Shown piece by piece: positions 46,309 through 55,654 of a stretch of 64,000 bases of DNA. A program made the position numbers and the translations under genes. Positions within the stretch are counted from its first letter, which is position 1. Each line of letters starts with the position of its first letter. Source of the stretch: Rhodobacterales bacterium HKCCE3408 (GTDB lineage Bacteria; Pseudomonadota; Alphaproteobacteria; Rhodobacterales; Rhodobacteraceae); NCBI GenBank assembly GCA_015689705.1, contig WVSN01000016.1, positions 1 through 64,000 on the forward strand. Reading direction: 5' to 3'. The notes under the pieces are model-generated. The model was not told the origin of the DNA and made no database searches. It saw only the letters and a program-made list of their open reading frames with translations.

Positions 46309-47552
46309 CGCACGTCCCCCCCGGTGTCCGGCGCGATGTCGGCGGGCATCGCCAGCGCCCCCTCGGCCGGGCCCTGCGGCGTGAAGGTCTTGCGCGGATC
46401 GAACGCGTCACGCACGCCCTCGAAGATGAACACCAGCAGCGACAGCATGATCGCGAAGGTGAAGAAGGCGGTGAAGCCGAGCCACGGTGCCTGAAGATTG
46501 TTCTTCGCCTGCAACGTCAGCTCACCGAGCGACGGCGCCGAGGACGGCAGGCCGAAGCCGAGGAAGTCGAGCGAGGCGAGCGACCCGATCACGCTGGTGA
46601 TCGTGAACGGCAGGAAGGTCAGCGTCGCGACCATCGCGTTCGGCAGGACGTGCCGGAAGATGATCGTGTAGGACGGCACGCCAAGCGCGCGCGCGGCGCG
46701 GACATACTCGAAATTCCGCGCCCTGAGGAATTCGGCGCGCACCACGCCGACAAGGCCGATCCAGCCGAACAGGACCATCAGGAACACGAGCAGCCAGAAG
46801 TTCATCGACCAGATCGCGCCGACGATGATGATGACGTAGAGGAACGGCGTCGACGACCAGATCTCGATGAAGCGCTGGAACAGCAGGTCCAGCCAGCCGC
46901 CGAAGAAGCCCTGCACTGCCCCCGCCGCGATCCCGATGACCGACGACAGCGCGGTCACGATCAGTGCGAACAGCACCGACAGCCGGAAGGAATAGATCAC
47001 CCGCGCCATCACGTCCCGCGCGGTATCGTCTGTGCCGAGCCAGTGATCCTGGTCCGGCGCGGATGGCGCGGGGCCGCCGAGATCGTTGATCGTGTCGTAG
47101 GAATAGGGGATCGGCGGCCAGAGCAGCCAGCCCGGCTGCACCGTCTCCCCGGCGAAGGCGCCGGTCTCCTCGACCTCCGAGATCACGCCCTCGGGGTCGT
47201 CCCAGCAATCCTCCAGCCCGCCCGAGATAATCAGGCAGCGCACCTCGACATCGCGGTAGACCGCCTCGGTCCGGAAGTCGCCGCCGAAGGCCGTTTCGGG
47301 GTAGAATTTGAAGACCGGGGTGTAGAGCTCGCCCTGGTAGCTGACCAGAAGCGGGCGGTCATTGGCGATCAGTTCCGCCATCAGCGACAGGCCGAACAGG
47401 ATCGAGAACAGCACCAGCGACCAGTAGGCCCGCCCGTTCGCCCGGAAGTTCGCCCAGCGCCGCCGGTTCAGCGGCGACAGCCAGCCCGACCGCACGGGCG
47501 GCGCGACCACGGACGGCGTCCGCTCTTCGATATCGGTATCGCGCAGGGCCAT
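46305..47552 (-). CDS. yejE: Peptide ABC transporter permease YejE
   Basis: 415-residue inner-membrane permease (DppC/OppC family). An N-terminal membrane segment at about 40-60 is followed by a periplasmic loop of about 130 residues (FYPETAFGGDFRTEAVYRD and PGWLLWPPIPYSYDT), longer than in most OppC proteins, holding a Cys pair at VRCLIISGGLEDCWDD. Five membrane segments follow, with EFLRARNFEYVRAARALGVP as EAA loop. ATG at 47552; overlaps yejF by 4 bases, begins 4 bases after the yejB stop. Confidence 0.92.
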   Translation of the reverse strand: MALRDTDIEERTPSVVAPPVRSGWLSPLNRRRWANFRANGRAYWSLVLFSILFGLSLMAELIANDRPLLVSYQGELYTPVFKFYPETAFGGDFRTEAVYRDVEVRCLIISGGLEDCWDDPEGVISEVEETGAFAGETVQPGWLLWPPIPYSYDTINDLGGPAPSAPDQDHWLGTDDTARDVMARVIYSFRLSVLFALIVTALSSVIGIAAGAVQGFFGGWLDLLFQRFIEIWSSTPFLYVIIIVGAIWSMNFWLLVFLMVLFGWIGLVGVVRAEFLRARNFEYVRAARALGVPSYTIIFRHVLPNAMVATLTFLPFTITSVIGSLASLDFLGFGLPSSAPSLGELTLQAKNNLQAPWLGFTAFFTFAIMLSLLVFIFEGVRDAFDPRKTFTPQGPAEGALAMPADIAPDTGGDVR

Positions 47553-47556
47553 CGGC

Positions 47557-48735
47557 TCAGGTCTCCCGCGTCTCGAAGTCGATGCGCGGGTCGATCCAGA
47601 CATACATCAGGTCCGAGATGATCCCGATCACCAGGCCGATCAGCGAGAACACGAAAAGCGTGCCGAAGATCACCGGGTAGTTCCGGCTGACCGCCGCCTC
47701 GAAGCCCAGCCGCCCTAAGCCGTCGAGCGAGAAGATCGTCTCGATGATGAGCGACGAGCCGAAGAAGACGCCGACGAAGACCGCCGGGAAACCGGCGATG
47801 ACGATCAGCATCGCGTTGCGGAAGACATGGCCGTAAAGCACGCGCCGCTCGCTCAGGCCCTTGGCCCGTGCGGTCACCACGTACTGCTTCTTTATCTCGT
47901 CGAGGAAGCTGTTCTTCGTCAGCAGCGTCAGCGTCGCGAAGGCCGAGATCGAGGTCGCGATGACCGGCAGCGCGATGTGCCACAGGTAGTCGAGGATCTT
48001 CTCCCACCAGCTCAGCGTGTTCCAGACGTCGGATGGCGAGGTCAGGCCCCGCAGCGGGAAGAGCTGGAAGTACGACCCGCCCGCCAGCAGCACGAGCAGC
48101 AGGATCGCGAACAGGAAGCCCGGGATCGCGTAGGCCACGATGATGACCCCGCTCGTCATCGTGTCGAACCGGCTGCCGTCGCGGACCGCCTTGCGGATGC
48201 CCAGCGGGATCGAGATGACATAGGCGATCAGCGTCGACCACAGGCCGAGCGTGATCGAGACCGGCATCTTGTCGAGCACGAGGTCGATGACGCTTTCGGA
48301 ATGGAAGAAGCTCTGGCCGAAATCGAAGCGCATGTAATCCCAGACCATCAGGAAGAAGCGCTCCACGGCGGGGATCTTCTCGGCCCGGCATTCCTCGAAA
48401 TCGAGATCCGGTTCGCCCTCGAAGCCTTCGTCGCAGACGATCCGCGAGAAGTTGAACTGCACCTCCAGTTCGTCGAGGAAGCGCGGCGGCAGACCGCGCC
48501 CGCCCTGGTAGCCGGTGCCCTCGATGTCGCGGGTGCCGCCACCGCCGCCGCCCCCGCCGCTGTCGCCGCCCCCGCCCGAGATGGTCGCGAAGACGTCGCC
48601 CTCGCCCTCGATCTGGGCGATGATCTGGTCGATCGGCCCGCCGGGAACGAACTGCGTCAGGGTGAAATTGATGATCATGATCCCCAGCAGCGTGGGGATC
48701 ATGAGCAGCAATCGACGGAGGATATAGGCGCCCAT
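47557..48735 (-). CDS. yejB: Peptide ABC transporter permease YejB
   Basis: 392-residue OppB/DppB-type permease: N-terminal membrane segment, then a periplasmic loop (about 30-140) with a glycine run ([14 protein letters not shown] near 56) and two cysteines, then five more membrane segments. EAA loop: [19 protein letters not shown] (about 277-295). The stretched periplasmic loop is common to the YejB group. Encoded between yejA (7 bases downstream of yejA stop) and yejE. Confidence 0.92.
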   Translation of the reverse strand: MGAYILRRLLLMIPTLLGIMIINFTLTQFVPGGPIDQIIAQIEGEGDVFATISGGGGDSGGGGGGGGTRDIEGTGYQGGRGLPPRFLDELEVQFNFSRIVCDEGFEGEPDLDFEECRAEKIPAVERFFLMVWDYMRFDFGQSFFHSESVIDLVLDKMPVSITLGLWSTLIAYVISIPLGIRKAVRDGSRFDTMTSGVIIVAYAIPGFLFAILLLVLLAGGSYFQLFPLRGLTSPSDVWNTLSWWEKILDYLWHIALPVIATSISAFATLTLLTKNSFLDEIKKQYVVTARAKGLSERRVLYGHVFRNAMLIVIAGFPAVFVGVFFGSSLIIETIFSLDGLGRLGFEAAVSRNYPVIFGTLFVFSLIGLVIGIISDLMYVWIDPRIDFETRET

Positions 48736-48742
48736 GCCGGCG

Positions 48743-50653
48743 TCAGATCGCGCCGCGGTCGCGCAGCGCCTGTTCGGCCTCGGGGTCGACCCACCAGAAG
48801 TCGAGGAAGCCCAGCGAATACGGCGGCAGTGTCTCGGGGTAGCGGTACATGTCGTAATACGCGACCCAGTGGCTGTCGTTGAACCATTGCGGCACGCGGA
48901 TGATCTCCCAGCGCAGCACGCGGTCGAGCGCGCGGACGGCGGTTTCCATTTCCTCGCGGGTCTCGGCGTCGACGACGATCTCGATCAGCTCGTCGATCGT
49001 CGGGTCGGCCAGGCCGGGCGAGTTGAACAGCGCCTCATCCGCGCCGATCGAGCCGAAATACTGCCGCAGCCCCGATCCCGGCTCGTAGCCCATCGGGAAA
49101 TGCTCGGTGATCATGTCGAAATCGGCGTCGCGCTGGCGCTGCTGAAGCTGCGCGTTGTCGACCCGGTTCATCGACGCGTCGATACCGATGGCGCGCAGGT
49201 TCTCGACATAGGGGTTGATGATCCGGTCGAATAGCGGGCTGGAGTTCAGGAACTCCACCTGCAGCGTCTCGCCGGCCTCGTTGCGCACCAGCCCGTCATC
49301 GCCCGGCACCCAGCCGGCCTCCTCCAGAAGCCGCAGCGCGCTGCGCGCATGGCGGCGGTCGAAAGCGCTTTCGGGATCGGAGGGCGGGGTGGCGAAGGCC
49401 GGCTCCTCGAACACTTCGGGCCGCAGCCGGTCGCGGAACGGCTCGAGCAGGGCAAGCTCGTCGCCTTCCGGCAGGCCGGTCGCCTCAAGCTCGGTATTCT
49501 CCCAGAAGCTGTCGATCGGCGAATAGAGCCCGAAGAACAGCGTCCGGTTGGTCCATTCGAAGTTGAACATCAGCGCGATCGCCTCGCGCACCCGGGGGTC
49601 CTGGAACTTCTCGCGCCGCAGGTTGATGGCGAAGCTCTGGCCCGGCGCGATGGTGCCGTCGGGCAGCGTTTCGCGGATCACGTCGCCACGTTCGAGCGCC
49701 GGGAAATCGTAGTTGTTCGCCCAGGTGACCGAGCTCGATTCCTGCCGGAACAGGTAGTTGCCGGCGGTGAAGCCCTCGAAGGCCGCGACGCCGTCGCCGT
49801 AATACTCGATCCGGATGGAGTCGAAGTTGTTCCGGCCGACATTGATCGGCAGCCCGTCGCCCCAGTAGTCGCGGTTTCGCTCGTAGACCACGCGCTGTCC
49901 GCTCTCGACCTCGCCCAGAACATAGGGCCCCGACCCGGTCAGCGGCTCGAGCCGGGCATCGCTGAAATCGAGACCCGAGGCGATGTGGCTCGCCTCGGAA
50001 AACACCGGCAGCCCGCCCGCCGCCTCGATCCGGCCGCGAAGGGGCGCATCGGGGTTGAAGTCGAAGCGGATGCGGCGGTCGTCCAGCACCTCGGCGCCGG
50101 CGATCGTCAGCGGGATGTTGGCGCGGAAGCTCGGCAGGCCGTCGTCGCGCAGGATCTCGTAGGAAAACAGCACGTCCTGAGCCGTCATCGGCGTGCCGTC
50201 CGAAAATTCCACGCCGTCACGCAGGGTGAAGATGACGTAGGACTTGTCCTCCGGGTAGGCGATCGATTCACACAGCAGGCAGTAGGACGATCCGATCTCG
50301 TCGGACGTACCGGTCAGCATCGACTCGAAGAAGATCGAGGACAGGACCGCGCCGCGGCCCTCCGTCGTGTAGGGGTGCATCGAGTCGAACGAGCCCGAGG
50401 ACCAGGCGAAGGACATCTCCCCGCCCTGCGGCGCATCGGGGTTAACGTAGTCCAGATGCTCGAAATCCGGTCCGTATTTCAGCTCGCCGAAGGTCGAGAC
50501 GCCGTAGGTGACGATCAGGTCGTCGTCCCCGGCCGTGTCATCCTGCGCCCGGACCGGCGCGGCCAGCGCCAGGGCAAGCGCCGCCGCGAACGGCAGCGCG
50601 ATCCAGGGGGCGGGAGGGGGAAGGCGTCGGGCGTCGGCCACGGAACCGTTCAT
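48743..50653 (-). CDS. yejA: Peptide ABC transporter substrate-binding protein YejA
   Basis: 636-residue periplasmic binding protein (family SBP_bac_5) with a signal peptide ending near residue 36 (VRAQD). Landmarks are [22 protein letters not shown], the [20 protein letters not shown] block (near 150) and [22 protein letters not shown]. First gene of yejABEF, 7 bases ahead of yejB. Binds peptides or peptide-like compounds; in E. coli, YejA takes up microcin C and muropeptide fragments. Confidence 0.93.
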   Translation of the reverse strand: MNGSVADARRLPPPAPWIALPFAAALALALAAPVRAQDDTAGDDDLIVTYGVSTFGELKYGPDFEHLDYVNPDAPQGGEMSFAWSSGSFDSMHPYTTEGRGAVLSSIFFESMLTGTSDEIGSSYCLLCESIAYPEDKSYVIFTLRDGVEFSDGTPMTAQDVLFSYEILRDDGLPSFRANIPLTIAGAEVLDDRRIRFDFNPDAPLRGRIEAAGGLPVFSEASHIASGLDFSDARLEPLTGSGPYVLGEVESGQRVVYERNRDYWGDGLPINVGRNNFDSIRIEYYGDGVAAFEGFTAGNYLFRQESSSVTWANNYDFPALERGDVIRETLPDGTIAPGQSFAINLRREKFQDPRVREAIALMFNFEWTNRTLFFGLYSPIDSFWENTELEATGLPEGDELALLEPFRDRLRPEVFEEPAFATPPSDPESAFDRRHARSALRLLEEAGWVPGDDGLVRNEAGETLQVEFLNSSPLFDRIINPYVENLRAIGIDASMNRVDNAQLQQRQRDADFDMITEHFPMGYEPGSGLRQYFGSIGADEALFNSPGLADPTIDELIEIVVDAETREEMETAVRALDRVLRWEIIRVPQWFNDSHWVAYYDMYRYPETLPPYSLGFLDFWWVDPEAEQALRDRGAI

Positions 50654-50814
50654 CAGGTCTCTCCGTCACGGTCATTTACTGACGTTCTGCACCACAAATG
50701 GGTTAACCAACGTTAAGGACCACCCCCGGCCCCCTTCAAGTTGCGAATATGTTATCTTCGCGGATTTCTGGTTAATGGTCCGTTGATGGCGCAGTCCGGC
50801 ACCCCGCCGGACGC

Positions 50815-50841
50815 AAAAAGGCCGCCCCGGGGGCGGCCTTG
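50815..50841 (-). terminator. Intrinsic terminator after cycM
   Basis: On the minus strand AAGGCCGCC pairs with GGCGGCCTT around a C/G-rich loop and is followed by TTTTTG. It lies 20 bases past the cycM stop, a well-formed rho-independent terminator. Confidence 0.8.
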
Positions 50842-50861
50842 GTCACACGATCGGAACGCGC

Positions 50862-51386
50862 TCAGTTCGCGACCGACTCCAGGTAGGCGATGACGTTCGC
50901 CCGGTCCTCGATATCGGACAGGCCGTTATAGGACATCGCGGTGCCCGGCGCGTAGTCGCGCGGGTTGGCGATGAAATGCGAGATCTCCTCGGGCGTCCAG
51001 GCACCCTCGAGGCCCGACAGCGCATCGGAATAGCTGAAGTCCGAGATCGACGCGATATCGCGGCCGACGACGCCGTAAAGCGACGGGCCGACGCCGTTGC
51101 GCCCTTCCTCGACCGCGTGGCAGCCCGAGCACTGGCGGAACACGCGTTCCCCGGCCGACGCGTCTGCCGAGGCGAACACTTCCTCGAACGGAACTTCCGG
51201 CTCGGCCTCGGCCGGCGCGGCATCCTCGCTGCTGGCCACCTCGATGGACCAGCCGGCCTCGTGACCTTCGCCATGACCGGAGGCCGTGGAATAGATGCCG
51301 TCGGCAGCCCAACCGGCCAGCAGGAAGATCAGGAAGGCGCCCAGGAAGCCGCCGCCGATCTTGGTGATGGTCATCGTGTCAAACAT
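50862..51386 (-). CDS. cycM: Membrane-anchored cytochrome c552 (CycM type)
   Basis: 174 residues with a single N-terminal membrane anchor (about 11-28), an acidic, Pro/Ala/Glu-rich linker and a c-type haem domain from about residue 75. The haem-binding motif CSGCH is at about 86-90; the axial Met lies in PGTAMSYNG (near 150). This matches CycM/c552, which carries electrons from the bc1 complex to cytochrome c oxidase in Paracoccus and relatives. An alternative ATG four codons in (51374) is possible. Divergent from pheA. Confidence 0.93.
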   Translation of the reverse strand: MFDTMTITKIGGGFLGAFLIFLLAGWAADGIYSTASGHGEGHEAGWSIEVASSEDAAPAEAEPEVPFEEVFASADASAGERVFRQCSGCHAVEEGRNGVGPSLYGVVGRDIASISDFSYSDALSGLEGAWTPEEISHFIANPRDYAPGTAMSYNGLSDIEDRANVIAYLESVAN

Positions 51387-51495
51387 GTCGGTCCCGTGTC
51401 GTGGCCTTGTCTCCGGCGGTATCTATCGCCTTCCATGCCGAAACCGCAAGGTGTAGGGAGCGCGACCAAACGCCCCTTAGCGGAGCCTTCGCACC

Positions 51496-52326
51496 ATGAC
51501 TTCTCGGATCGCCTTCCAGGGCGAACCCGGCGCCTATTCGCACCAGGCCTGCGTCGAGGCACGGCCGGATCTCGAACCGCTGCCCTGCGCGACCTTCGAG
51601 GACGTGATCGACGCCGTGAACGGCGGCGCCGCCGCGCTGGCCATGCTGCCGGTCGAAAACTCGACCTATGGCCGCGTCGCCGACATCCACCGCCTGCTGC
51701 CGCAATCGGGCCTTCACATCGTCGGCGAAGCCTTCGTGCGCGTGCATATCAACCTGCTCGCCGTGCCGGGGACGGAACTGTCGGAGGTGAAGGAGGCGTG
51801 GAGCCACCTCGTCCTCCTGCCGCAATGCGCCCGCTTCCTGCGCCAGCACGGCATCCAGGGCCGGGTCAGCCCCGACAACGCCCGCGCCGCCCGCGACGTG
51901 GCCGAGAAGGGCGACCGCTCCGCCGCCGCGCTGGCCTCGGAACTCGCTGCCGAGATCTACGGCCTCGACGTCCTCGCCCGCCACATCGAGGACAACGACA
52001 CCAACACGACCCGCTTCGTGCTGATGGCGCCCGAGGCCGACATGACCCGCCGGTCCGAGCATATGCTGACGAGCTTCGTCTTCCGCGTCCGCAACATCCC
52101 CGCCGCGCTCTACAAGGCGATGGGCGGGTTTGCCACGAACGGCGTGAACATGACCAAGCTGGAAAGCTACATGGTCGACGGCTCGTTCACCGCGACGCAG
52201 TTCTACGCCGATATCGAGGGCCATCCCGAGGACAGGAGCGTCCAGCTCGCGCTGGAGGAGCTGGAGTATTTCACCTCCGAGCTGCGCATCCTCGGCACCT
52301 ATCCCGCCGACCACGTCAGGGACTGA
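51496..52326 (+). CDS. pheA: Prephenate dehydratase
   Basis: 276-residue cytoplasmic enzyme of phenylalanine synthesis, without a fused chorismate mutase. Prephenate dehydratase domain at about 4-180 (FQGEPGAYSHQA, VENSTYGRV, and the TRF motif NDTNTTRFVL near 170-179) and a C-terminal ACT domain (TSFVFRVRNIPAALYKAMGGFA, ESYMVDG) that senses phenylalanine. ATG at 51496 after CGGAGCC. Divergent from cycM by 109 bases. Confidence 0.95.
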   Translation: MTSRIAFQGEPGAYSHQACVEARPDLEPLPCATFEDVIDAVNGGAAALAMLPVENSTYGRVADIHRLLPQSGLHIVGEAFVRVHINLLAVPGTELSEVKEAWSHLVLLPQCARFLRQHGIQGRVSPDNARAARDVAEKGDRSAAALASELAAEIYGLDVLARHIEDNDTNTTRFVLMAPEADMTRRSEHMLTSFVFRVRNIPAALYKAMGGFATNGVNMTKLESYMVDGSFTATQFYADIEGHPEDRSVQLALEELEYFTSELRILGTYPADHVRD

Positions 52327-52383
52327 CCGCGGGCTTGAGCGGCCCCGGCCCCTGTGGCAGCCTCTTTCCCGGGGGTGCCACCC

Positions 52384-53268
52384 ATGTTTCCCGAACTCGA
52401 CACGCTGCGCCGCTACCCCGAACTCGACGGCCGGACCTTTCTGATCTGCGTCGGCGCGATGAAATGCGCGACATCGTGGCTCCACGCCTATCTCGGCGCG
52501 CGTGACGGGGTCGTCGTCTCGCCGCTGAAGGAGCTGCACTTCTTCAACCCGAAATTCCCGGCCAACGAGCTGAGCGACATGAACGTGCTCGCGCTCAAGC
52601 GGCTTCAGTTCCACCTCGAGCAGGAGGGCGAGCCGGTCGGCAATCTCGAACGCCGCCCGGCCTACCAGGCCAGCGTCGACCGGGTGCAGATGATCTACGA
52701 CGACAACGCGTATTTCGCCCATTTCGCGCGACTCTGCGACCCGGACACCCGCACCTTCTGCGACATCACCCCGGCCTATTCGGTGATCGGCCCGACCGGG
52801 TTCGACTATCTCAGGCGTTTCTGCGCGTCGCAGGACATCCGCACCAAGATCCTGTTCGTCATGCGCGACCCGCTCGACCGGCTCTGGTCGCAGCTGCGCT
52901 ACATGGAACAGACCAGCCCGGATGCCGACATCCTGAAGAACTGGTCCCGCGCGCTGGCCGCCCCGCGCATCGTCGCGCGGGCCGATTACGAGGGCACGGT
53001 CAGCGATATCGACGCGACCTTCCCGGCCGAAGACGTGCTCTACCTGTTCTACGAAACCCTCTTCAGCGAGGGCAGCCTGCGCCGTCTCTGCACCTTCGCG
53101 GAATGCGACTACGCGCCCGGCGACAAGGCGCAGCGTGAAAATGCGACCAGCGTGACCCACGCCATGCCCGAGGATGCCCGCGCCGCGGCGATGACGCTTC
53201 TGGCCGGGCAATACGCCTTCTGCCGCAAGCGCTTCGGCGCGGCGGTCCCGGCCTCGTGGCAGGGCTGA
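52384..53268 (+). CDS. Sulfotransferase family protein
   Basis: 294-residue PAPS-dependent sulfotransferase fold. The 5'-phosphosulfate loop is CVGAMKCATSWLHAYL (about 21-36, with the conserved Lys), and the 3'-phosphate-binding segment is VMRDPLDRLWSQLRYM (near 160) with Arg and Ser. No signal peptide. Start at ATG 52384. The acceptor may be a carbohydrate or lipid; stand-alone gene 57 bases after pheA. Such genes are common as accessory genes in marine Rhodobacteraceae. Confidence 0.85.
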   Translation: MFPELDTLRRYPELDGRTFLICVGAMKCATSWLHAYLGARDGVVVSPLKELHFFNPKFPANELSDMNVLALKRLQFHLEQEGEPVGNLERRPAYQASVDRVQMIYDDNAYFAHFARLCDPDTRTFCDITPAYSVIGPTGFDYLRRFCASQDIRTKILFVMRDPLDRLWSQLRYMEQTSPDADILKNWSRALAAPRIVARADYEGTVSDIDATFPAEDVLYLFYETLFSEGSLRRLCTFAECDYAPGDKAQRENATSVTHAMPEDARAAAMTLLAGQYAFCRKRFGAAVPASWQG

Positions 53269-53344
53269 GCGCGGTCTTCGGCGTGGCGCCCGGCGGGCCG
53301 GTTTGCTAGCCTCCGGCGCATCACGTCAAAGGGGGGGACGAAGC

Positions 53345-53830
53345 ATGGACACGCCGGAGGATCGCCTCGCGCAACTGGGATTGACGCTGCCCGCGCCGGT
53401 GGCCGTGCCGCCCGGCCTGCACCTGCCCTTCACCTTCATCAACATCCGCGGCGACCGCGTCGCGATTTCGGGCCACCCGGCGCAGGACGCCGAGGGCCGG
53501 ATCGCCGGGCCCTACGGCACGCTCGGCCGGGACATGACCACGCAGCAGGGCTACGACGCCGCGCGGTCGGTCGCGCTGTCGGTGCTTGCGAACCTGAAGG
53601 ACCGGATTGGCGACCTGTCGCGCGTGGCCGGATGGGTCCGCGTCTTCGGCATGGTCACCTCGACCCCGGACTTCACCGAACAGCACCTGGTGGTGAACGG
53701 CTTCTCCGATCTCATCGTCGAGGTGTTCGGACCCGAGATCGGCGCCCATGCCCGGTCGGCGGTCGGCATGGCCTCGCTGCCGATGGGCTTCGCGATGGAG
53801 ATCGAGGGCGAACTTCTGCTCCGGTCGTAA
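53345..53830 (+). CDS. RidA family protein
   Basis: 161-residue protein of the YjgF/YER057c/UK114 (Rid) superfamily, resembling the longer RidA-like group (DUF1993-like, YjgH/Rid7). Landmarks: RVAISGHPAQDAEGRIAGPYGTLG, AARSVALSVLANLKDRIGDL and the VNGFSDLIVEVFG/ARSAVGMASLPMG ends. In the RidA subgroup an Arg near 105 is needed for imine deaminase action; here the region reads ARSAVGMASLP with that Arg present. ATG at 53345 after GGGGGGAC. Role probably disposal of reactive enamines; certain only at superfamily level. Confidence 0.85.
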   Translation: MDTPEDRLAQLGLTLPAPVAVPPGLHLPFTFINIRGDRVAISGHPAQDAEGRIAGPYGTLGRDMTTQQGYDAARSVALSVLANLKDRIGDLSRVAGWVRVFGMVTSTPDFTEQHLVVNGFSDLIVEVFGPEIGAHARSAVGMASLPMGFAMEIEGELLLRS

Positions 53831-54136
53831 CCGGACGTTAACTATCACCGTCTATACCGGCTGGCGGTCGACCATCTGTCATGGACGGTTCCCGCGTCAG
53901 CCCCAAGACCGCCCCCTCATTGGGCGCAGGGTGGGCGCGACGATCCGCCGGCACCTTTCGGAACCGCTCCGCCCCGAGGCGGCGCCGCTTCGATCCCTGA
54001 CCAGCGGGCCCGCAAAGGCCGCGATTTCCCCGCCCGAGACGCCAGAACGACCGCGCCGGGGCTCCGCCGCGCCGCTTCGGCCTGTCCGCCATCCAGCCGC
54101 TTGTCTGCCCGCGCGACCCGGCGTAAGGGCGAAGAC
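53831..54136. other. Intergenic stretch between the RidA-like gene and the EamA transporter
   Basis: 306 bases with no recognisable gene. Open frames in both strands exist but are Arg/Pro-rich, without ribosome-binding sites or family similarity. Probably holds the promoter of the transporter gene; no clear hairpin or palindrome was seen. Confidence 0.5.
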
Positions 54137-55057
54137 ATGAACCCGCTGCGCGGCATCGCCCTCAAGATCGCCTCGGTCTGCGTCTTCGTGACCATGGCTT
54201 CGCTCATCAAGGCAACCTCGGGCCACGTCCCCCCGGGCGAGGCCGTGTTCTTCCGCTCGCTCTTCGCCATTCCCGTCATCGTCGGCTGGCTCGTCTGGCG
54301 GCACGAACTCTCGACCGGCCTGCGCACCAGCGCGCCGCTCGGGCATTTCTGGCGCGGGCTCGTCGGCACCACCTCGATGGGTCTCGGCTTCGCCGCGCTC
54401 GGCCTCCTGCCGCTGCCCGAGGTGACGGCCATCGGCTATGCCGCGCCGCTGCTCGTGGTCGTCTTCGCCTCGATGTTCCTAGGCGAACAGGTGCGGCTCT
54501 TCCGGCTGTCGATGGTCGGGCTCGGAATGGCCGGCGTGCTGATCGTCCTCTCACCACGCCTGAACGTCGACCCGAGCGGCGCCGACATCCGCCAAACCTT
54601 GGGCGCGGTCATCACGCTGATGTCGGCGGTCTGCGCGGCGCTGGCGCAGGTCTTCGTCCGCAAGCTCGTCCGGACCGAAGGCACGGCGGCCATCGTCTTC
54701 TGGTTCTCGGTCACCGCAACCGGCCTGTCGCTCCTGACCCTGCCCTGGGGGTGGGTCCTGCCGGCCTGGCCGGAGCTCATCATGCTGATCTGCGCCGGGC
54801 TTCTGGGCGGGTTCGGCCAGATCCTGCTGACCTCGTCCTACCGGCTGGCCGATGCCTCGCTGATCGCGCCGTTCGAATACACTTCGATGCTGCTGTCCAT
54901 CGGCGTCGGCTTCCTCGTCTTCAGCGAAGAGCCGACCACGCAGATGCTCATCGGCGCGGCGATCATCGTGGTCGCGGGCGTGGCGATCATCCTGCGCGAA
55001 CGCCGCCTCGGCCTCGAGCGCGCCCGCCAGCGAAAGGCCATGACGCCGCAGGGGTGA
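54137..55057 (+). CDS. EamA/DMT-superfamily transporter
   Basis: 306-residue integral membrane protein with ten hydrophobic segments arranged as two EamA repeats (about 5-135 and 150-285), ending with a basic tail RERRLGLERARQRK. RhaT/YdcZ-type permeases of this family move amino acids, nucleosides or other metabolites; the substrate cannot be told here. ATG at 54137 after AAGGGCGAAG. Convergent with the SRPBCC gene. Confidence 0.85.
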   Translation: MNPLRGIALKIASVCVFVTMASLIKATSGHVPPGEAVFFRSLFAIPVIVGWLVWRHELSTGLRTSAPLGHFWRGLVGTTSMGLGFAALGLLPLPEVTAIGYAAPLLVVVFASMFLGEQVRLFRLSMVGLGMAGVLIVLSPRLNVDPSGADIRQTLGAVITLMSAVCAALAQVFVRKLVRTEGTAAIVFWFSVTATGLSLLTLPWGWVLPAWPELIMLICAGLLGGFGQILLTSSYRLADASLIAPFEYTSMLLSIGVGFLVFSEEPTTQMLIGAAIIVVAGVAIILRERRLGLERARQRKAMTPQG

Positions 55058-55084
55058 GGCGCGATCCGCTCGCCCGCGAGCGGG

Positions 55085-55133
55085 AAACCGTCCAGTGGAC
55101 GGTTTGAGCGCCGAACGCGCGGAGCGCCGGACA
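55085..55133. repeat. Hairpin-plus-tail repeat, copy 2 (convergent junction EamA/SRPBCC)
   Basis: AAACCGTCC (55085-55093) and GGACGGTTT (55097-55105) form a 9-bp perfect hairpin with loop AGT, and a 22-base tail at 55112-55133 matches the tail of the repeat at 39214-39235 at 20 of 22 positions. Again it lies between the ends of two convergent genes. Confidence 0.65.
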
Positions 55134-55186
55134 GGCCCGAACCGACACGTCACGGCGACAGGCATCTCAGGGCTGGACAAACACCC

Positions 55187-55654
55187 CTACCCCTCCGCCT
55201 TCACCTCCCGCTCCACCCGCGCGATCTCCTCCGACAGCCGCCCCTCGATCCGCCCGAGCACCCGCTTCCGAGCGAGCTTCAGGCTCTGCAGCAGCAGCCG
55301 CGCGCTCAGCGTGTCGGGCCGCAGGTCCAGCATGACGCCCACCCGCGTCAACTTGTGACCGAGCGGCACCAGCCGGATCTCCTGCACCACGCCCATGCCG
55401 CCGACCGACGCGGTGATCTCCAGCACCCGGTCCGCGTCCCATCCGGTGATCGCGGCGGTCACGCGGCGCGTCTTGCCCCGGATGTCCGCCCGCCCGGACC
55501 AGGCCCGGCCCAGTCCAGGCTCGGTCCAGCCGCCGGCCCGCGTCAGCGCCACGCCGCGCGCGGCCAGCTCCGTCTCGACGCGCCGGAAATCGGTGATCGC
55601 GGCGTAGACGCGGTCGGCCGGGGCCTCGGCGTCCTGTGTGACCTTCAGCTTCAT
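55187..55654 (-). CDS. SRPBCC-family protein
   Basis: 155-residue protein with the helix-grip (START/Bet v 1-like) fold: N-terminal strand LKVTQDAEAPADRVYAAI, the ITGWDADRVLEI and VVQEIRLVPLGHKLTRVGVML strands, and a long C-terminal helix (LKLARKRVLGRIEGRLSEEIARV). Such folds bind hydrophobic ligands. Its ATG lies at 55654, overlapping the NudC gene by 4 bases. Function unknown. Confidence 0.75.
   Translation of the reverse strand: MKLKVTQDAEAPADRVYAAITDFRRVETELAARGVALTRAGGWTEPGLGRAWSGRADIRGKTRRVTAAITGWDADRVLEITASVGGMGVVQEIRLVPLGHKLTRVGVMLDLRPDTLSARLLLQSLKLARKRVLGRIEGRLSEEIARVEREVKAEG

Noticed and set aside
53748-54140. 130-codon open frame in the RidA/EamA gap
   Set aside because: Arg- and Pro-rich composition, no ribosome-binding site and it overlaps the RidA-like gene; likely chance.
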